DNA of 31,977 bases from JBGPHT01 sp041484525 (GTDB lineage Bacteria > Acidobacteriota > Terriglobia > Bryobacterales > Bryobacteraceae). The notes beneath the pieces were generated by a model. It worked only from the letters and a program-made list of their open reading frames with translations, searched no databases and was not told where the DNA came from. Both the position numbers and the translations under genes were made by a program. Shown piece by piece: positions 1-7,339 of this stretch (positions are counted from its first letter, which is position 1; each line of letters opens with the position of its first letter). The stretch is taken from the NCBI GenBank assembly GCA_041484525.1, contig JBGPHT010000086.1, positions 1 to 31,977 of the forward strand, in the 5' to 3' direction.

Positions 1-1034
1 AAGTGCCCGATGTTGCAGACGATCGCCTGGTCCTTCATCTTCCGCATATGATCGAGCGTGATGATGTCGCAGTTGCCGGTGCAGGTGACGTAGATATCGC
101 CGCGCCCGAGGGTGTCTTCGATCGTTGTCACTTCGAAGCCTTCCATCGCGGCCTGCAGCGCATTGATGGGGTCGATCTCGGTGACGATCACGCGCGCGCC
201 CATGCCGCGCAGCGAGTGCGCCGAGCCCTTGCCGACATCGCCGTAGCCGCAGACCACCGCTACCTTGCCGGCCACCATCACGTCCGTCGCGCGCTTGATG
301 CCGTCCGCCAGCGATTCGCGGCAGCCGTAGAGATTATCGAATTTGGACTTGGTGACGGAGTCGTTCACGTTGATGGCGGGCACCAGCAGTTTGCCGGCCT
401 CGTGCATCTTGTAGAGGCGATGCACGCCGGTGGTGGTCTCCTCGGAGACGCCGCGCCATTCCTTCACGATTTCATGCCACCGCTTCGGAGTTTCCGCGTT
501 GACCTGCTTCAGCAGGTCCTTGATGACCTTCTCTTCGTGGCTCTCCGACGCAGAGTTGACCCAGTCGCTGCCGTCTTCCAATTCGTAGCCCTTGTGGATG
601 AGGAGCGTGGCATCGCCGCCATCGTCCACGATGAGCTGCGGGCCTTTGCCATCGGGATGGCAGAGGGCTTTGTAGGTGCACCACCAATAGTCTTCGAGGC
701 TCTCGCCCTTCCACGCAAACACCGGCGTGCCGGCGGCGGCGATAGCGGCCGCGGCGTGGTCCTGCGTGCTGAAAATGTTGCAACTCGCCCAGCGCACGGA
801 GGCGCCCAGGTCGGCCAGCGTCTCGATCAACACCGCCGTCTGAATGGTCATGTGCAGCGATCCTGTTACGCGCACTCCGGCCAGCGGGCGCTCTTTGGCG
901 TACTTGCGGCGAATGGCCATCAGGCCGGGCATTTCATGCTCGGCGATCGAGATTTCCTTGCGGCCCCATTCGGCCAACGAGAGGTCGGCGACCTTGAAAT
1001 CCGTTGCAACGTCGCTCAGCGTGGCAGTACCCAT
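1..1034 (-). CDS. ahcY: Adenosylhomocysteinase (S-adenosylhomocysteine hydrolase), C-terminus beyond window
   Basis: Cytosolic NAD-dependent enzyme that splits S-adenosylhomocysteine into adenosine and homocysteine, removing the product inhibitor of SAM-dependent methyltransferases. I translated the minus strand from the ATG at 1034-1032: 344 residues are visible before the window edge, against about 430-480 for the family, so the C-terminal part is missing only because of the cut. Visible family signatures are GSLHMTIQTAVLIETL, the SCNIFSTQDHAAAAIA block, the long insertion typical of larger bacterial enzymes (around YWWCTYKAL), and the NAD-binding GYGDVGKGSA. The start follows a short leader with only a weak ribosome site. 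It is divergent from a SahR-like repressor, and a palindrome lies in its 5' leader. Identity is near certain; regulation is inferred. Confidence 0.97.
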   Translation of the reverse strand, partial: MGTATLSDVATDFKVADLSLAEWGRKEISIAEHEMPGLMAIRRKYAKERPLAGVRVTGSLHMTIQTAVLIETLADLGASVRWASCNIFSTQDHAAAAIAAAGTPVFAWKGESLEDYWWCTYKALCHPDGKGPQLIVDDGGDATLLIHKGYELEDGSDWVNSASESHEEKVIKDLLKQVNAETPKRWHEIVKEWRGVSEETTTGVHRLYKMHEAGKLLVPAINVNDSVTKSKFDNLYGCRESLADGIKRATDVMVAGKVAVVCGYGDVGKGSAHSLRGMGARVIVTEIDPINALQAAMEGFEVTTIEDTLGRGDIYVTCTGNCDIITLDHMRKMKDQAIVCNIGH

Positions 1035-1053
1035 AACTTTAGTTAAGCCTCGT

Positions 1054-1069
1054 ATCAAGAAATCTTGAT
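1054..1069. promoter_or_regulatory. Perfect palindromic operator, probable SahR-like site
   Basis: ATCAAGA-AA-TCTTGAT is a perfect inverted repeat with 7-base arms. It lies just downstream of the predicted ahcY start point and over the -35 position of the opposing promoter, so a bound dimer would be expected to block both. A further half-site-like TTGAT follows at 1073-1077. The size and position fit a dimeric ArsR-family repressor. Binding by the adjacent regulator is inferred. Confidence 0.7.
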
Positions 1070-1077
1070 AGGTTGAT

Positions 1078-1105
1078 ATTATAATAGAGAAGGGCACGGA
1101 GTCAA
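1078..1105 (-). promoter_or_regulatory. Predicted ahcY promoter with symmetrical -10
   Basis: On the minus strand TTGACT (1105-1100), a 16-base spacer and TATAAT (1083-1078) give a near-consensus sigma-70 promoter, predicting transcription from about 1071 and a leader of about 37 bases. The -10 sits in ATTATAAT (1078-1085), which is its own reverse complement, so the plus strand also reads TATAAT at 1080-1085, facing the ArsR-type gene. The plus-strand direction has no good -35. Confidence 0.65.
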
Positions 1106-1129
1106 TCGCCCACTTGGCCCATTTTGCTA

Positions 1130-2044
1130 ATGCCGTCTCTCTTGAAAGCCTTCCGCCTCGCCGCGGACCCAAGCCGCCTCCGCCTCCTGCTCCTGCTCGA
1201 GCAGGAAGAGCTCTCCGTCGCCGAGATCCAGGAGATCCTCGCCAAGGGCCAAAGCCAGATTTCGACTCACCTGGCCCAGCTCAAACAGGCCGGCCTGGTC
1301 GACGACCGGCGCACCGGGAAGAATGCGTTCTACCGGCTCCAGGCCGCTCCCGAGCTGATGGATCTGCTACGTAAAGCAGCGCCCGAAATCCCGGAGGCAC
1401 AGGAAGACCAGCAAACGCTCCGCCTGGTGCTGCGCAAGCGGCAGGACCGAATGCGCCGCTACTTCGACGAGTTGGCCGGCAAGTTCGGCCGTTCCTACGT
1501 CCCCGGCCGGTCGTGGAAGGGAATCGCCGAGGCGCTTCTGAAGCTGATGCCACGCATGGTCATCGCCGACCTGGGCGCCGGCGAAGGCACCATCTCGCAG
1601 CTCATGGCGCAGCGCGCGAAGCGGGTGATCGCTGTCGACAATTCGGAAAAGATGGTCGAATTCGGCTCCGAGCTGGCCAAGAAGCACGCCATCTCCAACC
1701 TGGAATATCGCCTGGGCGACCTGGAGGATGTGCCGATCCGCAGCGGCACCGTGGATCTGGCGTTTCTCAGCCAGGCCCTGCACCACGCCGTACACCCCGA
1801 GCGCGCCATTGCGGAGGCGTGGCGCATTCTCAAGCCGGGCGGCCGCATTGCGGTCCTCGACCTCAGCCGTCACCACTTCGAAGAAGCGCGGGAAATGTAT
1901 GCCGACCTCTGGCTGGGGTTCACGGAGCTCGAAATCGAGCGCTACCTGAAGGGCGCCGGCTTCCGCACCGTGGAGACGGCCATCGTCTATCGCGAACCGG
2001 AAGCGCCGTACTTTGAGACTATGCTCGCGACTGGCGAGAAATAG
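1130..2044 (+). CDS. SahR-like transcriptional regulator: ArsR HTH fused to SAM-methyltransferase fold
   Basis: 304 residues from the ATG at 1130; a TTG two codons upstream (1124) is possible. Residues 1-75 form an ArsR-type winged helix (ADPSRLRLLLLL, then QSQISTHLAQLKQAGLV as recognition region). The whole protein contains no cysteine, so it is not a thiol metal sensor. Residues 140-245 form a class I methyltransferase fold: motif I IADLGAGEGTI near 145-155, acidic D170 for the ribose, and ILKPGG near 233. SahR in Proteobacteria is an ArsR regulator with a methylase-like domain that senses SAH and represses ahcY and other SAM-cycle genes. Divergence from ahcY across a palindrome supports the same role here, though a real methyltransferase activity cannot be excluded. 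Its stop directly abuts the convergent gene's stop. Confidence 0.88.
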   Translation: MPSLLKAFRLAADPSRLRLLLLLEQEELSVAEIQEILAKGQSQISTHLAQLKQAGLVDDRRTGKNAFYRLQAAPELMDLLRKAAPEIPEAQEDQQTLRLVLRKRQDRMRRYFDELAGKFGRSYVPGRSWKGIAEALLKLMPRMVIADLGAGEGTISQLMAQRAKRVIAVDNSEKMVEFGSELAKKHAISNLEYRLGDLEDVPIRSGTVDLAFLSQALHHAVHPERAIAEAWRILKPGGRIAVLDLSRHHFEEAREMYADLWLGFTELEIERYLKGAGFRTVETAIVYREPEAPYFETMLATGEK

Positions 2045-2923
2045 TCAGACTTCGACCAGGATCTTGCCGTCCAGGGTCCCGTGGTGCTTGCCCCAGAATG
2101 GACGAAATGCCTGCCCGGGAGTCAGTTCCACCAGGCCGTCGCCGAGTAAGGTGCGCTGCACGAAGAACGCATTCACGCCGTTCGAACTACATCCGACCAA
2201 GGCATACCCCTTCTGTAATCCTACTTTCGCCAAAGCTGACAGGGAGGCGCCGAAGTAAGGGCGGTCGACTTCGCAACCCATCGGCACAGTGACAGCCTTG
2301 GCCGGCCCGAAATCCGCGTTGTACTCGATCGCCACCACGCGTGCCCGGACCTGCTCGATCGCCTTCCATACCCAATAGTCGTAACTATCGATATCAATCG
2401 AGAGTAAGTCGATCTCTCCTTTGAGTCCGTGTGTCTCCAGGATGTTATTGATGTTATCCGGACTGACATAGGCCTCGGCGACTCTTACGGGCTCGATCCG
2501 CTTGTCCTTAGTGTCGATCATCTTGCTGTAGTACTCGCGAGCAAGATCTGCATCCTTGGCATTGGCTTCGATGAATAACCCGTTCCATCCGCAGCTCAAG
2601 GCCAGATGCGCGGCATTGCACTGCGCTCCGTCCTGAATGCCAAACTCGACAAAAGTCCGATTCGTGGTGCCCACCTTTTTGAACAGGTAGCTTAAGATTC
2701 CATCCTCGCCGCTTTGCGAGCGGACGCGAAACTCATAATCGGATAGCCCATTCGCATTCGATCCGCTTTGCGGCCGATCGGACAACACCAGCGTGGCAAC
2801 TCCCTGCGCCGCCTTATCCGCCGTATATCGAATACCTTCGATGTGTTTGTGGAGGTCCTGAAGGATGATCAGGTTCTTCTGCCAGGAAACCGGCAGTATC
2901 CGTTTCAGAATCCACCGAATCAT
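2045..2923 (-). CDS. FkbM-like / class I methyltransferase-fold protein
   Basis: 292 residues with no signal peptide; the first 20 residues are basic and hydrophobic. The core has the pattern SQSGEDGILSYLF (about 69-81), FVEFGIQDGAQCNAAHL (91-107), GWNGLFIEAN (112-121) and IDLLSIDIDSYDYWVWK (171-187). This order resembles proteins grouped with FkbM-type SAM-dependent methyltransferases, where the FVEFG segment corresponds to the SAM-binding loop and the Asp-rich segment to a later strand. The substrate is unknown; relatives act on sugars or surface polysaccharides. The ATG follows the stop of the upstream secreted protein gene with no gap, so the two are almost certainly co-transcribed and translationally coupled. 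Fold assignment is moderate, function is unassigned. Confidence 0.7.
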   Translation of the reverse strand: MIRWILKRILPVSWQKNLIILQDLHKHIEGIRYTADKAAQGVATLVLSDRPQSGSNANGLSDYEFRVRSQSGEDGILSYLFKKVGTTNRTFVEFGIQDGAQCNAAHLALSCGWNGLFIEANAKDADLAREYYSKMIDTKDKRIEPVRVAEAYVSPDNINNILETHGLKGEIDLLSIDIDSYDYWVWKAIEQVRARVVAIEYNADFGPAKAVTVPMGCEVDRPYFGASLSALAKVGLQKGYALVGCSSNGVNAFFVQRTLLGDGLVELTPGQAFRPFWGKHHGTLDGKILVEV

Positions 2924-3364
2924 TTACTTGTCTTCGGCTTTGGGCGGAGGAGCTGGCAGGGCCGCGGCCTCGTGCTTAGGGCCCAGGCCCAGGGCGATCA
3001 GCGACAGCGAGTTGATCTTGCCCGTGGATTCGATCTTCTGGTCGTCCTGGAATTTCTTCAGCGCGTCCATCGATCCCTGGTCCCACTTGCCGGTCGCGTC
3101 TTCCGGCTTCATATAGCCTTTGGCGGCGAGCGCGTCCTGGATCGTCTTATAACGGTCAGGAGTAGGCTGCAACTGGCGGCTCCGCCAGGTGGCGCGCGGC
3201 GCTGCCTTCTTGCCCCCTTTGTGCGCGGCAGCCGTTGCCGGCTTCTTCGCAGGCGCGGTCTTCTTCGCTGTGGTCTTTTTCTTTTGCGCGGGCGTGACGG
3301 CCCCGGCGCTCCAGCCGAGCGCCAGTATGGCCAAGACTACCCCGTAACCCAGGATCTTACGCAT
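2924..3364 (-). CDS. Secreted lysine/alanine-rich protein with peptidoglycan-binding-like domain
   Basis: 146 residues. A signal peptide covers about residues 1-22 (MRKILGYGVVLAILALGWS then AGA). A low-complexity Lys/Ala/Pro linker follows (about 25-60), typical of an envelope spacer. Residues 66-130 have the shape of a PG_binding_1 helical repeat: a YKTIQDALAAKGY helix, GKWDQGSMDALKKFQDDQ, then STGKINSLSLIALGLG. Such domains anchor proteins to cell-wall peptidoglycan, and no catalytic domain is attached. A GAGG ribosome site stands about 7 bases before the ATG. The gene lies just after the htrA terminator, and its stop TAA touches the next gene's ATG. The domain call is by pattern only. Confidence 0.72.
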   Translation of the reverse strand: MRKILGYGVVLAILALGWSAGAVTPAQKKKTTAKKTAPAKKPATAAAHKGGKKAAPRATWRSRQLQPTPDRYKTIQDALAAKGYMKPEDATGKWDQGSMDALKKFQDDQKIESTGKINSLSLIALGLGPKHEAAALPAPPPKAEDK

Positions 3365-3385
3365 GCCGGAACCTCTAGTTTAAAC

Positions 3386-3416
3386 AAAAAAGGCGGCCGG
3401 GGTTTACCGGCCGCCT
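3386..3416 (-). terminator. Intrinsic terminator downstream of htrA
   Basis: On the minus strand a perfect 10-bp GC-rich stem (AGGCGGCCGG at 3391-3400 pairs with CCGGCCGCCT at 3407-3416) with a 6-base loop is followed at once by a run of T (3390-3386, then GTTT). It lies 32 bases past the htrA stop. The next gene starts at 3364, so its promoter would have to lie in or upstream of this hairpin. Confidence 0.9.
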
Positions 3417-3447
3417 CTGGTGCGAAGCCCGAAGGCCTGGCGTGGAA

Positions 3448-5073
3448 TTACTTGGCTCGGTTCGGCAGCGTACCGGCGACGTAGCTGGACTGCCACTCGC
3501 CGTTGCGGTTCGGCCGGCGCAGAATGCGGAACGCCACCGCATCGCCCGGCTTCAGGGTCTGCTGGAGGCGCTTCACATCCTCCGTCGAATTCACTGCTTG
3601 ATTGTTGATCGACAAGATGACGTCATTCGGCTGCAGCGACACTTCTTCGGCGAACGAGTTGGCTTCCACTTCTGTAACCTGCACGCCGCCTGTCTGCTTG
3701 ATCCCGAGTGTCTGTCGCATGCGGTCGTTCAGGTTGACGATCGACATGCCAAAGCTCATGGTCGTCGCGTCGCGCTTGCTGGTCGCCTCATCGTTCGGCC
3801 CGCCAAACCGCTCGGGGAAGATCTGGGCCAGGTCGCCTACCACTACCTTGATATTCTCGCGCTGGTGGTTGCGCGCCACGGTCACATTCAGCGCCGAACC
3901 CACAGGCGTCGCCGTGACGGTGTTAACCAGTTCGCCGCCGTCGCGAACCGATTTGCCGTTGATCGCCACGATGATGTCGCCTTCCTTGATGCCGCCCTTA
4001 TCGGACGGACCGCCGGGAGCGACGCTCTGCACGAACACGCCATCCGTGACGCCGAAGGACTTCAGCAGCGCGCGCGCCTGGTCGGAATCCGACGGGGTGA
4101 AGGAGATGCCGATCGAGCCGCGGGTCACCTTCCCGTTCTTGATGATGTCGTTGTAGACGGACGCCGCCGTATTGATGGGGAGGGCGAAGCCGATGCCCTG
4201 GTAGCCGCCCGAGCGCGAGGCGATGGCGGTGTTGATGCCGATCACTTCGCCGCGGATGTTCAGCAGCGGGCCGCCGGAGTTGCCGGGGTTGATGGCCGCG
4301 TCGGTCTGCAGGAAATGCTGGAACTGCATGCTGGGGTCGACATCGCGCTCCTTGGCGCTGATGATGCCGGCCGTCACGGTCGCCTGGAACCCGAACGGCG
4401 AACCGATCGCGACCGCCCAGTCGCCTACCTGCACCGCGTCGGAATTGCCGATCTTGGCGGGCACCACGGTCCGTTTGCCTTCCACGCGAATCACCGCGAT
4501 GTCGGTGGGAGCGTCCACGCCCACGACCTTGGCATCGTACTCCACGGGGTCGCCGGTAAACTTCACCTTGATCGAGTCCGCCTTGTCGACGACATGGTTG
4601 TTGGTCAGGATGTAGCCCGCCTTGTCGACGACTACGCCTGAGCCGAGCGCATAACCCTTGCGCTGCGGCATTTCGGGCGTACCGCCGCCGCCATTACCTA
4701 GCGGGTTGCCGAAGAAACGATACAAGAAATCGTCCATCCCGCCCTGATCGGCACCCTGGTCGTCATCGTCCGGTGGCGTCACTTGGCGCCGGCCGCCGCC
4801 ATTGCGGGCGCGCGTGGGAGCCTTCGGCAAGTAGGTGGTGGAAATGTTCACCACGGAAGGCTCGACCTGCTTGGCAATCGTGGTGAACGTATTCGACAGC
4901 TCGACGGGATTGGGGATCACCAACTGGGTAGCACCCGGCGCTGGTGTATTATCTTTCGCTGCCTTCACGCCCGAATTGATCAAGGTACCGATCACGATAC
5001 CGACCGAAAGCGTGAACAGGATCAGCGTGAACGACAGAAGCTTCTGTGTGCGCAACTTGTCAATGATGCTCAT
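3448..5073 (-). CDS. htrA: HtrA/Deg-family periplasmic serine protease with two PDZ domains
   Basis: ATP-independent protease/chaperone of the envelope that degrades misfolded proteins. The chosen ATG (5073) gives 541 residues and follows AAAAAGG; an in-frame GTG at 5088 would add five. An N-terminal membrane anchor or signal (LLSFTLILFTLSVGIVIGTL) is followed by an acidic, Gly-rich linker. Numbering from the GTG, the trypsin-fold triad is His165 (TNNHVVD), Asp196 (PTDIAVI) and Ser271 (NPGNSGGPL). PDZ1 spans about 325-420 and PDZ2 about 440-540, as in DegP/DegQ. It lies 65 bases after the EamA gene on the same strand and ends in a strong terminator. No CpxR- or sigma-E-like signal could be identified upstream. 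Confidence 0.95.
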   Translation of the reverse strand: MSIIDKLRTQKLLSFTLILFTLSVGIVIGTLINSGVKAAKDNTPAPGATQLVIPNPVELSNTFTTIAKQVEPSVVNISTTYLPKAPTRARNGGGRRQVTPPDDDDQGADQGGMDDFLYRFFGNPLGNGGGGTPEMPQRKGYALGSGVVVDKAGYILTNNHVVDKADSIKVKFTGDPVEYDAKVVGVDAPTDIAVIRVEGKRTVVPAKIGNSDAVQVGDWAVAIGSPFGFQATVTAGIISAKERDVDPSMQFQHFLQTDAAINPGNSGGPLLNIRGEVIGINTAIASRSGGYQGIGFALPINTAASVYNDIIKNGKVTRGSIGISFTPSDSDQARALLKSFGVTDGVFVQSVAPGGPSDKGGIKEGDIIVAINGKSVRDGGELVNTVTATPVGSALNVTVARNHQRENIKVVVGDLAQIFPERFGGPNDEATSKRDATTMSFGMSIVNLNDRMRQTLGIKQTGGVQVTEVEANSFAEEVSLQPNDVILSINNQAVNSTEDVKRLQQTLKPGDAVAFRILRRPNRNGEWQSSYVAGTLPNRAK

Positions 5074-5138
5074 GGACCTTTTTCTCACTCCTACGCTCGA
5101 CTGCGGGCCGGACTTATGAGGTTCCGTACAGCAATCCG

Positions 5139-6026
5139 CTATTTCGAGAGATGTACTCGCGGTTTCAATGGTTTCATTTCAACCAACATTACTCCCAGCA
5201 GGATCAGGGCCGCCCCCAACGCGGCGCGCCTGGATAACCCCTCACCTATCAGCAAATACGACGTCAACCAGGCGAAAACCGGCTCCAGCATGTAGATCAA
5301 AGCCGTCCGGGTCGAGGTGGTGAACTGTTGGGCCCACGCCTGGATCGTAAATGCGAGTGCAGTAGCCAAAAGCCCTGTTATCAGTATCCCGCATACTACG
5401 ACTGGCCGCCAGTGGACTTCGGGTCGTTCCACCCACCAGCACAGCGAGAGGCTCAATATTGCCGCCGACGTCACCTGCGACACGGACAACATTTCGAAGC
5501 TCATCTGTTCCGAAAAGTGGCCCAACGTCACAATGTGCGCGGCGAACCCGATGGTGCAGAACACCGTGAGCAGGTCGCCCCGGCCGATCGATGCGATGTC
5601 GCCTTCCAGTGTCATCAGGCCGAGCCCGGCCGTAGCCACAACCACCCCAGCCACCTCGGAGACCTGGGGTTTAATCCGATAGACGAGCGCCGCGAGCAAA
5701 GGTACCATCGCCGAGGTCAGCCCGGTGATGAACGCCGACTTGGGCGCCGTCGTGAAACGTAACCCCCACGTTTGGAACAGATAACCGGAAAACAAAAAGC
5801 TCCCTGCGAGCGCTCCCTTCCAGGCGCCTGTCCAACAGAGCCGCGCCCGTAAGGAAGCCGTGGATCCAAACACGATCCACAGGGCCACTGAAGCGAGGGA
5901 GAATCGAAGCGCCAGAAACAACACGGGCGATACGTCCCGCAGCGCCGCTTTGACGAGTACGAACGTCGCGCCCCAGACGATCGTGTTTGCGGACAGCGCC
6001 AGTTCCGCGGCGCCGCGGCGGGTCAC
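5139..6026 (-). CDS. EamA/DMT-family inner-membrane transporter
   Basis: 295 residues from a GTG at 6026 that overlaps the upstream peptidase stop as GTGA. A longer open frame reaching 6119 lies inside the peptidase gene and lacks transporter character. The protein is almost entirely hydrophobic, with about ten membrane segments in two repeats typical of EamA. The first begins SANTIVWGATFVLVKAAL with LRFSLASVALW, and the second includes VFCTIGFAAHIVTLGHF and LEPVFAWLTSYLLIGEGL. Members export amino acids, purines or other small metabolites, and the substrate cannot be read from the sequence. Coupling to an M20 peptidase could mean export of a hydrolysis product, but that is speculation. Confidence 0.9.
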   Translation of the reverse strand: MTRRGAAELALSANTIVWGATFVLVKAALRDVSPVLFLALRFSLASVALWIVFGSTASLRARLCWTGAWKGALAGSFLFSGYLFQTWGLRFTTAPKSAFITGLTSAMVPLLAALVYRIKPQVSEVAGVVVATAGLGLMTLEGDIASIGRGDLLTVFCTIGFAAHIVTLGHFSEQMSFEMLSVSQVTSAAILSLSLCWWVERPEVHWRPVVVCGILITGLLATALAFTIQAWAQQFTTSTRTALIYMLEPVFAWLTSYLLIGEGLSRRAALGAALILLGVMLVEMKPLKPRVHLSK

Positions 6027-7249
6027 TTCCCCGCGCCTCCCGAGGATTCGCGAAGCAGCAGCAGCAGAGTCAGGAAAATCCGTTTCAACCCGAGATCGCG
6101 CCCCTCCGGCCGGTACCATTCCTGGGTGGTATGCGCGCCGCCGCCCACTCCTCCCGCGCCGATCGCCACCGCCGGCAGCCCCAGCGAGAGCGGGATGTTG
6201 GCGTCGGTCGATGAGCAGTCGAGATGCGAGCGAATGCCGAGGTGTGCGTCCACCGCGCGCACATATTGCAGGATGGCCGCGTTCTCGGGCAGCGCCGCCG
6301 CCGGGCGTGAGCCGATCTCTTTCAGCTTGCCCGTGACTCTGCCGCCGGTGGCGCGCTGGTTTTCCAGATCCCGGGCACGGTCCACCGCCGCGGTGAGAAT
6401 CTCCACCAGTTCGTCCATCTTCTCATTGCTCTCGGAACGGATATCCACCTTCGCGCGCGCCATCTGCGGAATGGCGTTGACGCTCGAGCCGCCTTCGATC
6501 AGCCCCACGTTGACGGCCGACTTGGGCGAGCCCTCCAGACGCGTCTCGGAGAACAGCGCCACCGCGCGGCAGAGCGCGTGCAGCGGATTGCCGACTCCGT
6601 AATCGCTCCAACTGTGGCCGCCCGGACCGGTGAACGTGATTTCAAAACGCCGGCTGCCCAGCGCGCGGCTGGTGATGTGTTCGGTGTTGGCGCCATCCAC
6701 CACCACGAAGGCCTCGATCTTGCGCGCCAGCGGCGATTGTTTCGCCAGGTGGCGCATGCCGATCAGGTTGCCCTCGCCCTCCTCGCCGGTGTTGGCCGCG
6801 AGCAGCAGGTTGAGCCCGCGCTCCGGCAGGTTGCCGCCGTTCTTCCACAAGCGCGCCACCGCCAGCAGGGCCGTGAGCCCCGCGCCGTTATCCGACACGC
6901 CGGGTCCGCGGAATCGCCCGTCGGCGTCCACCGTCACATCGTCTTTGTGGCGCGGCGCGAGCACCGTGTCCAGATGCGCCGTCAGGGCGATGTACGGCCC
7001 GTCGCCTTCGATGGCGATGACGTTTCCCGCGCGGTCGATCGAAGCGTTCCAGCCGAACCCGCGAAACTGTTCGAGAAACCACGCGGCCCGCTCCGCCTCG
7101 AGAAAGGTGGGGGCCGGAACGCGGCAAAGCTGGAGGTGGGTTTCATTGATCCACTGCTTCTCGCGGGTGAACCATTGCAGGCATTCGCGCACACCGCGGT
7201 GCTCGGTCAGCTCGTTGAGGTCGATCGTCGCGGTGGCGTTGGCGGCCAT
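6023..7249 (-). CDS. M20-family metallopeptidase / amidohydrolase
   Basis: 408 residues, cytosolic, with no signal peptide. Family metal ligands are visible: His92 and Asp94 in AHLDTVLAP, Asp120 in GVSDNGAGL, catalytic Glu156 with Glu157 in TGEEGEGN, Asp185 in VVDGAN, and a C-terminal His in GGAHTTQEW near residue 383. Residues about 198-310 form the lid/dimerisation domain, containing GPGGHSWSDYG with His212. The family includes aminoacylases, PepT-like tripeptidases and carboxypeptidases; two zinc ions are expected. The substrate is unknown, though the GVGNPLHAL lid resembles PepT/M20A-like hydrolases. It is the first gene of a GTGA-coupled pair with an EamA transporter and is divergent from the TPR gene across 90 bases. 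Confidence 0.93.
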   Translation of the reverse strand: MAANATATIDLNELTEHRGVRECLQWFTREKQWINETHLQLCRVPAPTFLEAERAAWFLEQFRGFGWNASIDRAGNVIAIEGDGPYIALTAHLDTVLAPRHKDDVTVDADGRFRGPGVSDNGAGLTALLAVARLWKNGGNLPERGLNLLLAANTGEEGEGNLIGMRHLAKQSPLARKIEAFVVVDGANTEHITSRALGSRRFEITFTGPGGHSWSDYGVGNPLHALCRAVALFSETRLEGSPKSAVNVGLIEGGSSVNAIPQMARAKVDIRSESNEKMDELVEILTAAVDRARDLENQRATGGRVTGKLKEIGSRPAAALPENAAILQYVRAVDAHLGIRSHLDCSSTDANIPLSLGLPAVAIGAGGVGGGAHTTQEWYRPEGRDLGLKRIFLTLLLLLRESSGGAGK

Positions 7250-7339
7250 GAACTAGCAGTGTAGCAGTGTCGTTGTAGGCGAGCGCTCCTGCTATGCGAA
7301 ACCTTTTCGCCCACCACGCGTCTACCGACCTAATTCATT

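Noticed and set aside
3..1046. A 347-codon plus-strand frame at the left edge
   Set aside because: It is the antisense of ahcY, whose signatures are unambiguous on the minus strand.
3442..4641. A 399-codon plus-strand frame over htrA
   Set aside because: Antisense shadow; the HtrA triad and PDZ domains are on the minus strand.
7247..7275. Tandem TAGCAGTG direct repeat upstream of the M20 gene
   Set aside because: Only two copies of 8 bases; too short to call a repeat array or operator.
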